This document shows, piece after piece, positions 25,071 through 34,149 of a DNA stretch of 64,000 nt. The DNA lies in NCBI RefSeq assembly GCF_003385515.1, contig NZ_QNVT01000003.1, forward strand, positions 124,001 to 188,000, given 5' to 3'. A program made the translations under genes and the position numbers. The stretch comes from Chryseobacterium pennae. GTDB lineage: Bacteria > Bacteroidota > Bacteroidia > Flavobacteriales > Weeksellaceae. How positions within the stretch are numbered: position 1 is the stretch's first letter; every line of letters starts with the position of its first letter. Below the pieces are notes generated by a model. It was not told where the DNA came from, did not search any database, and worked only from the letters and a program-made list of their open reading frames with translations.

Positions 25071-26098
25071 ATTTAAGTTCCTTTTGCTTGGTGTTTTATG
25101 CAGTCTTTCTATGATGAATGGCCAGAACGAAAAATACAGCTGGCTGGGATCAGTTTCCGCACCTCAGGAATATCCTGTGGAAATTTACAGAGGAGCTATT
25201 GTTGCTAACGATTTTACCTATGATTTTAATGCTTCTTTGGGAACACAGAACACAGGATGGGGAAATGAAGGAAATATCAGAAAGGTAAAGACTGAAAAAA
25301 TGGATCTTCCACATCAGCTGGAGTTTACCTGGTATTCTTTAACTGAAAAAAATTTTTATACCGGAAAATGGAATCTTAATAAGAGTAACATCAAAAAACT
25401 TTTTGATGAAGGTTTTATAGATCAGGATACCCGCAAATGGATGACTTATAATACCTTTATTGTCGGACTGGCTCCTAAGGGAAAAGTCGTTCTATGGACA
25501 AAAGGTCCTAAAAACCAAAAAGAAGTAGGTTTTTTTCAGGCTCATGATATCCTTATCACTAAGGAAAATGCAATTAAGGATGCTCAATATATGTTCAAAG
25601 ATGGTTTTGTGGAGGGAGCATTGTATAAAGCGTTCAAACCAGAGCTTCGCAAAAAAATTGAGGAAGATGGATGTCCGGCTGAAGTTAGTTATGAAACATA
25701 CCGGGAAAGATATAGTTGGAGACCAGTAGTAGTTCTTCCGGAAGGAGGAGTATGGCTGGACTTTGGATTTATTACTTATAATGGTGAGGAGGAAAATCTT
25801 TTTTGCCAAAAGTCTGAAGGATAACACCTATAAAGAAAGAGCTGTTCCAAGAAATTTTGGTTTTTACTGGCGTGATAAAGATAAAAACAGATATGCTGTA
25901 TGGATCGATTCTTTCAACGAAAAAGAAATTTTCGAATTATTCAGAAAAATAGGAAAAGAAGAAGAGATTGATCTGACCATTAAAGTAAATGAAAAGAACA
26001 CCCAGGTTGTATTATCTCTCATTACGGATGAGGGAGAGGTTTCTATTACGAAAGCAAAGATGAGGTTGTCCCGTAAAATGGAAACAGCAGCTAATTAA
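25057..26098 (+). pseudogene. DUF2931 family exported protein, copy 1, frameshifted
   Basis: Two frames make up one DUF2931 protein. Frame one (ATG 25057) has a signal peptide ending near 'MMNGQ', then 'YSWLGSVSAPQEYPVEIYRG', and reads to 'YNGEEENLF' before going out of frame and stopping at 25824. The remaining C-terminal part, 'KSLKDNTYKERAVPRNFGFY' to the stop at 26098, is in the +1 frame and aligns with the paralogues ('NPFKERAVPRLLSFLF' in copy 2). One extra T in the run of six at 25799-25804 explains the break. Unlike the other copies it lacks a lipobox Cys. It is either a recent pseudogene, a sequencing error or a slippage site. Confidence 0.8.
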
Positions 26099-26112
26099 TT
26101 AAAAAAAGAACG

Positions 26113-27573
26113 ATGCATAATAATCAATTTGGAGATTATACACCGCCGGCACCGCCAAAAGGTGAAATAGACATTAGAATTGGAGTCTTTTTCGATGGTA
26201 CACAAAACAACAGAAGCAATACCAGAGCTGCAGGCAATGAGCCAGGATATAAGCCTTCAGCTAATGAAAAGGAAGTTTATAAAAAACAATCAAATAAAAA
26301 GGATGACAGCTATACAAATGATTTATCAAATGTTGCAAGGAAAGAATATTGGTACAAGGAAGATAAAGGTAAATATATAGGAAAAGTATATATTGAAGGA
26401 ATTGGTACCGAAGACTTGCAAGGAGACATAGATAAAAAAACAAATCACAAAGGAGTTGCTTATGGTGCAGGAAGTACAGGAGTAATAGCCAAAGTACAGA
26501 GGGGATGTCAAAGAGTTGCGGAGAAGATCAATGAGCTTAAGGGCAGGTTTGAAATCAATACGATTATACTGGATGTTTTTGGCTTTAGTAGAGGGGCTGC
26601 TGCTGCAAGAAACTTTGTATTTGAAGTCTCTCAAACTAAGCCTAGAAATGGGTTGTTGGGGTTTATATTAGATAATGATAATGTAGATTATGATTCCATT
26701 CAGGTTAGATTCCTTGGAGTTTATGATACGGTTTCATCTTATGATCCTAATGCAAGCGAGATTACGGTAAACCCAGACTTCAATAATGACGTAGAGGAAT
26801 TAAATTTAAATACTTTAAAAGCAAAGAAGATTATTCATTTATGTGCTTCTGATGAACATAGAGAAAATTTTATGCTCACAAGAGTAAGGCTTGCGGGAGG
26901 ACAAGACTTTTTTTTGCCAGGAGTTCATTCTGATGTGGGAGGATGTTATACTAACAATATGTCAGAAAATAAACAGGTAATGGATTTCGATAGCGTATGG
27001 GGAGATGGAGTGAGTGATAAACAGTACAACACTGCTTTAAATAATGATTTAAATAATCTAATTGAGCAGGGGTGGGTACATCGTAGTGAGGTAGTCGCTC
27101 CAAATTCCTGGCATGAAACTTATATTAATAGAGCAAGAATTAGCAATAGATATAGCTTTATTCCTTTGCATATTATGAGTGAGCAGGTAAACGAATACTA
27201 TCCAAATGCAATTGATCTCATTAATTTAAATAAATCCTATCGTATTCCTAATGGAACTGAGGATGAGTATTTCCCTTTAGATTTAACAAAGGTTAAAAAG
27301 AGACTTGATGAATATGTGAAAGAGGGAGCACCTCAGATGACCTATTACACAAACAAGCAGATCGAAGAATTAAGAAAACAATTAGCAACAAAAAAAATAA
27401 CAACCGAGAAATTTAATAGAATTGTACAGGATCATAATTTATTAATATTTTTAAGAAACAGATATTTACACTGGAACTCTATGTTTGGAGAAATTGGATA
27501 TAGACCTCATTTCACCTTTAATAAAAAAACATTGGAGATAAAAAGATTCAGAGTAATGGCATTTAATTCATGA
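26113..27573 (+). CDS. DUF2235 alpha/beta hydrolase, Tle1-like T6SS phospholipase effector candidate
   Basis: A 486-residue protein. 'RIGVFFDGTQNNRSN' at ~20-35 and the nucleophile elbow 'FGFSRGAAAARNF' (G157-F-S159-R-G161) mark DUF2235. Likely partners of Ser159 are D205 ('VYDTVSSYD') and H272 ('GVHSDVGGCY'), the Ser-Asp-His layout of Tle1 lipases. No signal peptide is present, as expected for T6SS cargo. Tle1 effectors degrade membrane phospholipids of rival cells. Location after vgrG and between lipoprotein genes supports effector status. The C-terminus 'NRYLHWNSMFGEIGYRPHF' resembles a decayed remnant at 29100. Lipid specificity is unknown. Confidence 0.85.
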   Translation: MHNNQFGDYTPPAPPKGEIDIRIGVFFDGTQNNRSNTRAAGNEPGYKPSANEKEVYKKQSNKKDDSYTNDLSNVARKEYWYKEDKGKYIGKVYIEGIGTEDLQGDIDKKTNHKGVAYGAGSTGVIAKVQRGCQRVAEKINELKGRFEINTIILDVFGFSRGAAAARNFVFEVSQTKPRNGLLGFILDNDNVDYDSIQVRFLGVYDTVSSYDPNASEITVNPDFNNDVEELNLNTLKAKKIIHLCASDEHRENFMLTRVRLAGGQDFFLPGVHSDVGGCYTNNMSENKQVMDFDSVWGDGVSDKQYNTALNNDLNNLIEQGWVHRSEVVAPNSWHETYINRARISNRYSFIPLHIMSEQVNEYYPNAIDLINLNKSYRIPNGTEDEYFPLDLTKVKKRLDEYVKEGAPQMTYYTNKQIEELRKQLATKKITTEKFNRIVQDHNLLIFLRNRYLHWNSMFGEIGYRPHFTFNKKTLEIKRFRVMAFNS

Positions 27574-27851
27574 AAATACCTTTTAAACATATACTCTTTA
27601 GGCTTGTTATATTATTGATTCCTTATCTAGGGTTCTATTTTATGTTTGCAGAAAGTAACTTCAAAGGACAAACGTATGAATTGGATAAACTACCACTATA
27701 TCTCTTCTTTATTATTTTTGTTTATGTATTTGCAGAAACTTTTCTTTGGAAATGTATGAAGAATAAAAATAAGCTTAAAGAAAATGTAGATTTGATAGTA
27801 TTTTTTATATTGCTTTATTTTATACTTCCCCACAGGGACTTTTTTACCTAA
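27570..27851 (+). CDS. Small three-helix membrane protein coupled to the DUF2235 gene
   Basis: A 93-residue protein with three hydrophobic helices (about 8-26, 44-59, 74-88). Its ATG overlaps the stop of the effector gene (ATGA), so the two are translationally coupled. No family recognised. Tight coupling with an effector suggests an immunity or accessory factor in the inner membrane, but lipases of this type are normally blocked by periplasmic lipoproteins, and DUF2931 lipoproteins lie next to it. Confidence 0.6.
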   Translation: MKIPFKHILFRLVILLIPYLGFYFMFAESNFKGQTYELDKLPLYLFFIIFVYVFAETFLWKCMKNKNKLKENVDLIVFFILLYFILPHRDFFT

Positions 27852-27866
27852 AATCTAAGAATTAAA

Positions 27867-28895
27867 ATGAATTTTAAAAACAACATAATCTACCTTTTAC
27901 TTTTCATAAGTACACTAATCTCATGTCAAAATAAAATGGAAAAATACAAATGGCTTCCTACAGAAAGCTCACCTCTTTTATATCCTATGAATATCTATAA
28001 AGGGAATCTATATCTTGAAGATGGCACCAGTGTTTATATTCCATGTTCCGGTATTTCCCATACAGGTTGGGGATATAGTGGTTCTAGCCATACACAGGGA
28101 GATGATCTAAAAGCTGTTCCTGTAAAACTGGAAGTGACATGGGCATCTTTTTTAGAGAATAAATTTTATACTGGAAGCTGGGAACTCCCTGTAGATAAGA
28201 TAAAAAAGCTATTTAAAGAGGGAACAGTTAACTGGAGAAATAATGAGAAAGGAACTTATTCTTCAATGGTTGTAGGATTGGCACCGGGCGGAGTTGTTGT
28301 AGTCTGGATGTATGGTAATGATCAGCAGATAGAAATAGGAAGATATCAGGCAAAAGAAACTCAAGTGGCCATGAAAGATTATGTTCCAGGAAATCCAACA
28401 ATCAGTCAGAAAGAATATTTTGATATGAGTGCGTCAGCTCCCGAGGCTTATGAAAATATGAAGAAAAATGGAATTCCATTTGGAATCTGGGATACCTATC
28501 GAAAAAAGTACAATTGGAGAACAAGTATAGAAATTCCCAACCATACATTGAAAAATGTGACGATGGAGATGTACAACGGAGAAATGGAAACATTATTTAA
28601 CGAAACTATTAACAAAAATCCGTTTAAAGAAAGAGCAGTTCCACGTTTATTGTCTTTCCTGTTTGAAGATAAAAATGGAAAAGAGACTGTTTTTGAAGTA
28701 CGATATTTTGATGAAGAAGAAATCTTTTCATTATTTAAAAAGATAGATGCTAATCAACCGATTGAAGTAGTTCTTCAAATGAATGAAGGGCTTACCAACA
28801 GAAAGCTGTTTTTAAAACAAGGAGATAAAGAATTTCCAATACAAAAAATAGACTTTGAGAATATCTGGGATTTGAAAAAAAATAAATTAAAATAA
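27867..28895 (+). CDS. DUF2931 family lipoprotein, copy 2 (candidate immunity protein)
   Basis: A 342-residue lipoprotein (lipobox 'STLISC', Cys about 20). The family pattern is visible: 'YKWLPTESSPLLYPMNIYKG', 'WGYSGSSHTQGDDLKAVPVK', 'FYTGSWELPVDKIKKLF', 'VVVWMYGNDQQIEIGRYQ' and 'FKERAVPRLLSF'. Closest in the window to copy 4. It follows the effector and the small membrane gene within 15 bp. DUF2931 lipoproteins occur beside T6SS lipase effectors in other bacteria (general knowledge), which fits a periplasmic immunity role; this is inference. Confidence 0.78.
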   Translation: MNFKNNIIYLLLFISTLISCQNKMEKYKWLPTESSPLLYPMNIYKGNLYLEDGTSVYIPCSGISHTGWGYSGSSHTQGDDLKAVPVKLEVTWASFLENKFYTGSWELPVDKIKKLFKEGTVNWRNNEKGTYSSMVVGLAPGGVVVVWMYGNDQQIEIGRYQAKETQVAMKDYVPGNPTISQKEYFDMSASAPEAYENMKKNGIPFGIWDTYRKKYNWRTSIEIPNHTLKNVTMEMYNGEMETLFNETINKNPFKERAVPRLLSFLFEDKNGKETVFEVRYFDEEEIFSLFKKIDANQPIEVVLQMNEGLTNRKLFLKQGDKEFPIQKIDFENIWDLKKNKLK

Positions 28896-28914
28896 GCATA
28901 TTATATAAAAATTA

Positions 28915-29194
28915 GAATTTAATACCTCCTCCGTGGAGTTCAAATTTCAGATTCCACAAAAGGCAGGACAAAACGGGACTCACCTGCTCAGTTATGTAAA
29001 AAGCAGGCTGCAGAAATATATTGATGAAACAAAAAATCTGAGAGTCTTCGAAAGAGGCAAAATTTCTTATCAAAAAGTATCTTGATTTTGAGAATGAAAA
29101 AAAGCTCATCAATAATTATGTACATTGGTCTGCAACAGAGAAAGCAGGGCATGGTCCAAGAAGCGATGGAAGAAGAGGAATTATAAACGGCTGA
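28915..29194 (+). pseudogene. Decayed C-terminal remnant, probably of a second DUF2235-type effector
   Basis: This stretch between two DUF2931 genes is open without a start: 'KAGQNGTHLLSYVKSRLQKY' in one frame up to a stop at 29083, then 'YLDFENEKKLINNYVHWSAT' and 'EKAGHGPRSDGRRGIING' in another frame to the stop at 29194. Together they read as ~90 C-terminal residues split by one frameshift near 29075. 'NNYVHWSA' matches the end of the intact effector ('NRYLHWNS'). An in-frame stop lies just upstream, so the N-terminal part is gone. Confidence 0.6.
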
Positions 29195-29197
29195 TCC

Positions 29198-30316
29198 ATG
29201 AAAAAAATAATACAAATATTTCTATTATCTGCAATTCTGAGTAGTTTGCTCTATAATTGTCAAAAAGGGAATGCAATGAATGATACGTATGTTTATGAAA
29301 CCGGTTCGGGATGTGATGAAAACTATCCTATAGATACTTATCGCCAGGTATTTTATTCTAAGGATAATAAAATGATTCAAATAGACGGACTTGGATTTCA
29401 GAGAGGACCATGGGGAAATGGAGGAGTAACCTATGTGAAAAATGAAAAACAGGATAAAGAACTTCCTGCTACAATGAAAGTAGGGTATTATTCCTATGCA
29501 GAAGATAAATTTTATGAAGGAGAATTCAATCTGCCTGCTGAGAAGATCAAGGAATACCTTAACGAAAAAGCAGACGATCCGGAATATGCCAATAAGAAAA
29601 ATGAAAACAGCAAAGACGGTTTTTTTCATAAATATGACCGCATAGAAGTAGGATTTACATTAGGAGGAATGGTTGTTCTATGGATGAAAGGGGAAGATGC
29701 TCAGAAAGTACTTGCCACATTCACTGCCAAAGAAGCCTTCCCTGAATGGAGTTCTGTTTTTGAAGACTCGAGCCGTAAGGAAAAAGTTGAATACGGACTA
29801 AACAATGATGTATACACTCCGAAAGTTAAAAATGAAATCCTTACCAAAACACTTCCTTTAGGTCTTTGGAAAACCTATGAAGAGCAGTTCAGTTGGGGAC
29901 CTCTGGTAAACCTGCCATCAGGAGGGAAGCTGGAGAATATTTCGATGAAAACAATCAATGCTGAGACAGAAACGTTATACAACTCTGCTCAAGGAGATAA
30001 AAAGAGAGCCGTACCTTACAATATAGAATTCTTTTGGTCACTTAATGGAAAATACTATAATTCCAGGATTGTTTTTGGTGAGAATATGAATTATTACAAT
30101 GCAATTTATAAAGCTACAAAAGCTTCTGCCAAAGATGCAAGACCCTCTGATTTCAGACAGGAAGAAGTGTATAAAAACTTTCATCTGTTGAAACCGAATG
30201 AATCTGCAAAGCTTAGTATTAATGTAGATGATGATCAGTCTGTCAATGTTTCATTAAAACAGGGAGACCAGAATTTTCCTTTCAAAAATGTTATTGCCAA
30301 AACTTTTGAACAGTAA
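29198..30316 (+). CDS. DUF2931 family lipoprotein, copy 3
   Basis: A 372-residue lipoprotein (lipobox 'SLLYNC', Cys about 21). It shares the family frame ('ENYPIDTYRQVFYSKDNKMI', 'EDKFYEGEFNLPAEKIKEYL', 'GMVVLWMKGEDAQKVLATF', 'GLWKTYEEQFSWGPLVNLP', 'KRAVPYNIEFFWSLNG') but is the most diverged copy, with insertions near 130 and 310. It begins 3 bp after the remnant of a second effector, so it may be the immunity gene of that lost effector (inference). Confidence 0.76.
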   Translation: MKKIIQIFLLSAILSSLLYNCQKGNAMNDTYVYETGSGCDENYPIDTYRQVFYSKDNKMIQIDGLGFQRGPWGNGGVTYVKNEKQDKELPATMKVGYYSYAEDKFYEGEFNLPAEKIKEYLNEKADDPEYANKKNENSKDGFFHKYDRIEVGFTLGGMVVLWMKGEDAQKVLATFTAKEAFPEWSSVFEDSSRKEKVEYGLNNDVYTPKVKNEILTKTLPLGLWKTYEEQFSWGPLVNLPSGGKLENISMKTINAETETLYNSAQGDKKRAVPYNIEFFWSLNGKYYNSRIVFGENMNYYNAIYKATKASAKDARPSDFRQEEVYKNFHLLKPNESAKLSINVDDDQSVNVSLKQGDQNFPFKNVIAKTFEQ

Positions 30317-30447
30317 ATGATACATTACAATGTATTATTTCAAGAGAAAAATTAAATGTCAGAATCCACCAATCAATTGAAAAAGAAAAGATAATAGTAG
30401 AATGGGTAATATGATTGCAAATGACCATAACACTTAGTGATTGAGAT

Positions 30448-31458
30448 ATGAATAGACTCTTGATTTATATACTGATATTTCAATATTTCTTAATCTCATG
30501 TCAAAAAAATATGAATAAATACGCATGGACGCCAACGGAAAGTTCTCCTAAAATGTATCCTATGAATATACATAAGGGAACTTTGATTTTAGAAGACGGA
30601 AGCAGTGTTTATATCCCATCCTCCGGAATTTCCAATGAAATATGGGGGCATACAGGTTCCACTCATGTACAGGGGAATGATCTTAAGGCAGTGCCGGTAA
30701 AATTGGAACTTACCTGGGCTTCATTCATGGAAAAGAAGTTTTATAAAGGAAGCTGGGATCTGCCAGTAGATAAGATAAAGGAGTTGTTCAGTAAAGGAGT
30801 TGTCAATTGGCGCACAGGAGCTAAAGACAACTATTCCTACATTGTAGTAGGCTGTGCTCCAGGAGGAGTTGTTGTGGTATGGATATATGGAGACGATCAG
30901 CAGGTTGAGATAGGACGTTTTCAGGCAAAAGAAACGAATATCAGTATGGCTGAATATGTACCGGGTAATCCCGATATTACACCCAATGAGTTCTTTGATA
31001 TCAGCAGTTCCGTACCTGCAGCTTATGAGAATATGAATAAAAAAGGGATTCAGTACGGCTTATGGGATAGCTATCGTGAAAAGTATTCATGGAAGCCGGA
31101 AATACAGATTCCGGGGTATACCTTAGATCATGTCATTTTTGAAATGTTTAATGGAGAAATGGAAACCTTATTTGGAGGTACAATAACCAATAATCAGTTC
31201 AAAGCAAGAGCAATACCAAGATATTTCTCGTTTTTATTATCAAATGCAAAAGGAGAAAAATATGTTTTTGAAGTTAAATATGCGTATGAAGACGAAATGC
31301 TTGAGTTATTTAAGAATGCTGATAAAAATAAACCTATAGAGATCATATTACAAATGGACGGAAGTCTGAATAATAAAAAATTAATCTTTAAACAAGAGAA
31401 CAAGGAAATCCTGATCAAAAAAATAGATATGGGTAATTTCTGGAAATATGAAGAATGA
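30448..31458 (+). CDS. DUF2931 family lipoprotein, copy 4
   Basis: A 336-residue lipoprotein (lipobox 'YFLISC', Cys about 18). It is very close to copy 2: 'TPTESSPKMYPMNIHKG', 'GNDLKAVPVKLELTWASFM', 'FYKGSWDLPVDKIKELF', 'FKARAIPRYFSFLL'. The 131 bp before it hold no open frame and no clear gene remnant. Its presence without an adjacent intact effector suggests an extra or orphan immunity gene. Confidence 0.77.
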   Translation: MNRLLIYILIFQYFLISCQKNMNKYAWTPTESSPKMYPMNIHKGTLILEDGSSVYIPSSGISNEIWGHTGSTHVQGNDLKAVPVKLELTWASFMEKKFYKGSWDLPVDKIKELFSKGVVNWRTGAKDNYSYIVVGCAPGGVVVVWIYGDDQQVEIGRFQAKETNISMAEYVPGNPDITPNEFFDISSSVPAAYENMNKKGIQYGLWDSYREKYSWKPEIQIPGYTLDHVIFEMFNGEMETLFGGTITNNQFKARAIPRYFSFLLSNAKGEKYVFEVKYAYEDEMLELFKNADKNKPIEIILQMDGSLNNKKLIFKQENKEILIKKIDMGNFWKYEE

Positions 31459-31516
31459 TAAGCTGTAAAAAAACATGTTATTTATTATATAAAGAATCGG
31501 GCTCATAAAAAGAGCA

Positions 31517-32572
31517 ATGAAGCCGTTTATTATGAAGAAGTTTAATATACATTCTGTTCAGAAAAATGAAAATCTAAAAAGCATTGCTGCCCTTTACGGG
31601 ATAGAAGCAGATGCTTTAAAGCTATTTCATAACAATCGCTGCGAGGTAAAAGATATGATCCTTATAGACCTTACCAGGCAGACGGAACTTTTTATTCCGC
31701 GAACAGCTGTTGCAGATAAAAATAAACTGGTAAAGTTCGGAAGAGGAAGCCGTTTGGTTTTTCAGCCGGAAAACTCATTCTGTAAATATGGGGTGGTCAT
31801 TAGTTTCGAAACCGGAAATCATAAAAATGAACTGAAATATGAAACATCAGTCCGGTGGTTGAAATATGAGAATAAGCTGCATTTTTTTGAGATCGACCGT
31901 ATTTCAAACCTATATCTGAATCAGGAAGAAGTCAACGAAATTGCAGATACACTGGCCTATAAAACATCAAAGGTTTTATACCCTTTGCAGGTAAGTGTAG
32001 ATGAATATGGAAAATTCAATCAGGTAGAAAATATTGAATCCTTTAAAGAAAGATGGGATAGGGTAAGAGAAGAAGTTTATAAAGAGTTTGAAGGGGAAAT
32101 CGTAGACGAATATTGCAGGAAGATAGAAGAAATTATATACGAAGAAGATGCTATTAATCTTTATCTTAAAAATGATTATTTCCTCAGAACGATATTTCTC
32201 GGAATCTATCAGAGTTTCGGAAATACCTTTCAGATTGAAATTGAAAAAAGTTTTCCAATCATCAATAACCCGATAGAACCAAAATATAAAATCCACATAG
32301 AAACAGATCCGGTAAAAGACCAATATGATCTGGTGCATATAGCAGGAGAGGGGAAATTAAATGATGAAAGATCCGTATCCGATCTGATCAACGGATATCC
32401 TTTCTCAATGATTATTGCAGATGATCCGGTAATGAAAGAAGAGGGAAACTTCAGGATAGAGTATTATCTGAACGGAGAAACATTACTTCCCGAATCCCTA
32501 TATCTGGAATGCAGTATTATGCAGGAAGAAGAAAAGAAAATATCAGTGGTGGTAACTGCTATAACAGAATAA
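31517..32572 (+). CDS. LysM-domain protein of the T6SS effector cluster
   Basis: A 351-residue protein without signal peptide. The N-terminus is a LysM-like module: 'FNIHSVQKNENLKSIAALYG' then 'DLTRQTELFIPR'. The rest, with 'GRGSRLVFQPENSFCKYGVV' and repeated acidic helices, matches no family I recognise. Lack of a signal peptide plus position between immunity lipoproteins and a PAAR-like protein suggests a T6SS-linked adaptor or cargo. Starts at 31517 or 31532 are both possible; the A-rich leader favours 31517. Confidence 0.65.
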   Translation: MKPFIMKKFNIHSVQKNENLKSIAALYGIEADALKLFHNNRCEVKDMILIDLTRQTELFIPRTAVADKNKLVKFGRGSRLVFQPENSFCKYGVVISFETGNHKNELKYETSVRWLKYENKLHFFEIDRISNLYLNQEEVNEIADTLAYKTSKVLYPLQVSVDEYGKFNQVENIESFKERWDRVREEVYKEFEGEIVDEYCRKIEEIIYEEDAINLYLKNDYFLRTIFLGIYQSFGNTFQIEIEKSFPIINNPIEPKYKIHIETDPVKDQYDLVHIAGEGKLNDERSVSDLINGYPFSMIIADDPVMKEEGNFRIEYYLNGETLLPESLYLECSIMQEEEKKISVVVTAITE

Positions 32573-32585
32573 AAAAACAAATACA

Positions 32586-33647
32586 ATGAAATTTAAATTA
32601 GACCATAAAATTTTTACGCTCATCGGTATGCTTTGCTGCAGTTTATCTTTTGCACAAAAAGTAGAATTTACCGTACCAAAGAGTATTGACGTTTTGGAAA
32701 ATATCATTTTTGATTTTCAGAACGACTTTACGAAACCTATTGCAGTAGATGCCGCTGCTACACCTGATGATTTCTCAACGACCGTTGATCTTTTTGATCT
32801 GAAATATGATGATAACAACAAAAATCCTTACCTGAATCTGGCATTAAATAAAGGTGCAAAAGCCAAACAGTTCATCGAAAGAGCAAGCTGGACCGTAACC
32901 TTTAAAAAGATTTCCAAAAAAAGTACAAAAGTAAGCATCGATATTGAATCCATCATTCCCGATCGATGGTCAAAGAAAGAAGTAGATGTAAAGCTTACCC
33001 AGTCCACAGGAAAAGTAGAAAACGAAATCAAAGAATTTCTTTTACATTATAAGAAACCAAAATCTTCATCCGCTCATGCTACAGCAGATGCGGCAGCAGA
33101 GCCTACAGCAGAACAGATTGCCGCAGCAGAAGCACAGGCAGTTGCTCAGATGGCAGAGCTTGAAAACAGAAAAATTATCCAGAAAACAACTTCAAAAAAA
33201 CTGCAGGCACTATTCAGTAAAAAGCAGTTTATCACTCTGCCAACCACAGCAGATAGCTTTACAAAACTCTTACAGATACAGCCAACTGAACCGGAGTGTG
33301 AGGATTGTAAAGGAGGAAAATATTCAAGCTGGGATATTGAAGATGTTTTTAATCTGATCTATGCTAAAATGAATGACGGACAGGAATATTATGCGCTACA
33401 GTATTATGGTGATAAAAAAGTTTCAGGTTTACCTTACGGGCTTGTATTCAATGAAAGTTCACCCTCAGAATGTAAAGCCAAATTTGAAAGATATAATGCA
33501 CAGCTATACCAGACTGCAGTAGAAGTTGATGCCAATACATCCAGTGCATTAACGGTGGTTACCTTCAAAATGAATGGCAGCTTTATCCGTCTTGAATTCG
33601 GAAATCAATATCTGACGAGACTTCACGTATCAAATAAAGAACAATAA
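32586..33647 (+). CDS. Exported protein of unknown function with Ala-rich linker
   Basis: A 353-residue protein with a clear signal peptide ('LIGMLCCSLSFAQ'). Residues 25-155 form a beta-rich domain ('VEFTVPKSIDVLENIIFDF'), 160-190 an Ala/Gln/Glu-rich helical linker ('AAEPTAEQIAAAEAQAVAQM'), and 195-353 a second domain with a Cys pair ('CEDCKGG') and 'QYYGDKKVSGLPYGLVF'. Not recognised. It is 13 bp from the LysM gene and 2 bp before the PAAR-like gene, so it belongs to the same transcript. Confidence 0.65.
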   Translation: MKFKLDHKIFTLIGMLCCSLSFAQKVEFTVPKSIDVLENIIFDFQNDFTKPIAVDAAATPDDFSTTVDLFDLKYDDNNKNPYLNLALNKGAKAKQFIERASWTVTFKKISKKSTKVSIDIESIIPDRWSKKEVDVKLTQSTGKVENEIKEFLLHYKKPKSSSAHATADAAAEPTAEQIAAAEAQAVAQMAELENRKIIQKTTSKKLQALFSKKQFITLPTTADSFTKLLQIQPTEPECEDCKGGKYSSWDIEDVFNLIYAKMNDGQEYYALQYYGDKKVSGLPYGLVFNESSPSECKAKFERYNAQLYQTAVEVDANTSSALTVVTFKMNGSFIRLEFGNQYLTRLHVSNKEQ

Positions 33648-33649
33648 CC

Positions 33650-34138
33650 ATGGCTGAAAAACATATTGTAGTACAGGGAGCAATGTGCAAATGCCAGTTC
33701 GGACAGGCTCCGGATATGCTCAAAGTACTTTCACACCAGAAAGAATACGCTAACGATAAAAATGCGTCCAAAAAACTCATCGTTACCACAAAAGAAATAG
33801 GTGGAACAACATTTGAGAAAAATACATTCGGAAACTGTACCAAAAACGGAGGCCCACCACCGCCATGCAAGATCATGGTCACCGAATGGCAGAACTTCTA
33901 TGACAAAGTACAGCTAAGCAATGGCGGATATATGATTCTGGAAGACAGCAAAGCCATCTGTGCTGTTGCCGGAACTCCATGTATCGAAATTACAGACCAT
34001 GGCCAGAGAACAGAAGCCAGCCAGCAGAACTTTAAAAATGCCAATAAGGATGTGCAGCAGCAGATCAATCCTTTGGTGAATACAGAATCAATGTATAAAG
34101 ATCAGCCTGCTCACCAGGGAGAGGATGGCGTAATCTAA
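33650..34138 (+). CDS. DUF4280 PAAR-like protein
   Basis: A 162-residue protein of the DUF4280 family: 'VVQGAMCKCQFGQAPDMLKV' at the start, 'TFGNCTKNGGPPPPCKIMVT' in the middle and 'CAVAGTPCIEITDHGQR' near the end. The cysteines match the metal-binding tip of PAAR-like proteins, which cap the VgrG spike and link cargo to it. Start is ATG 33650, 2 bp after the previous gene. The following 950-residue gene is the natural candidate cargo. Confidence 0.85.
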   Translation: MAEKHIVVQGAMCKCQFGQAPDMLKVLSHQKEYANDKNASKKLIVTTKEIGGTTFEKNTFGNCTKNGGPPPPCKIMVTEWQNFYDKVQLSNGGYMILEDSKAICAVAGTPCIEITDHGQRTEASQQNFKNANKDVQQQINPLVNTESMYKDQPAHQGEDGVI

Positions 34139-34149
34139 AATGAAAAAAA

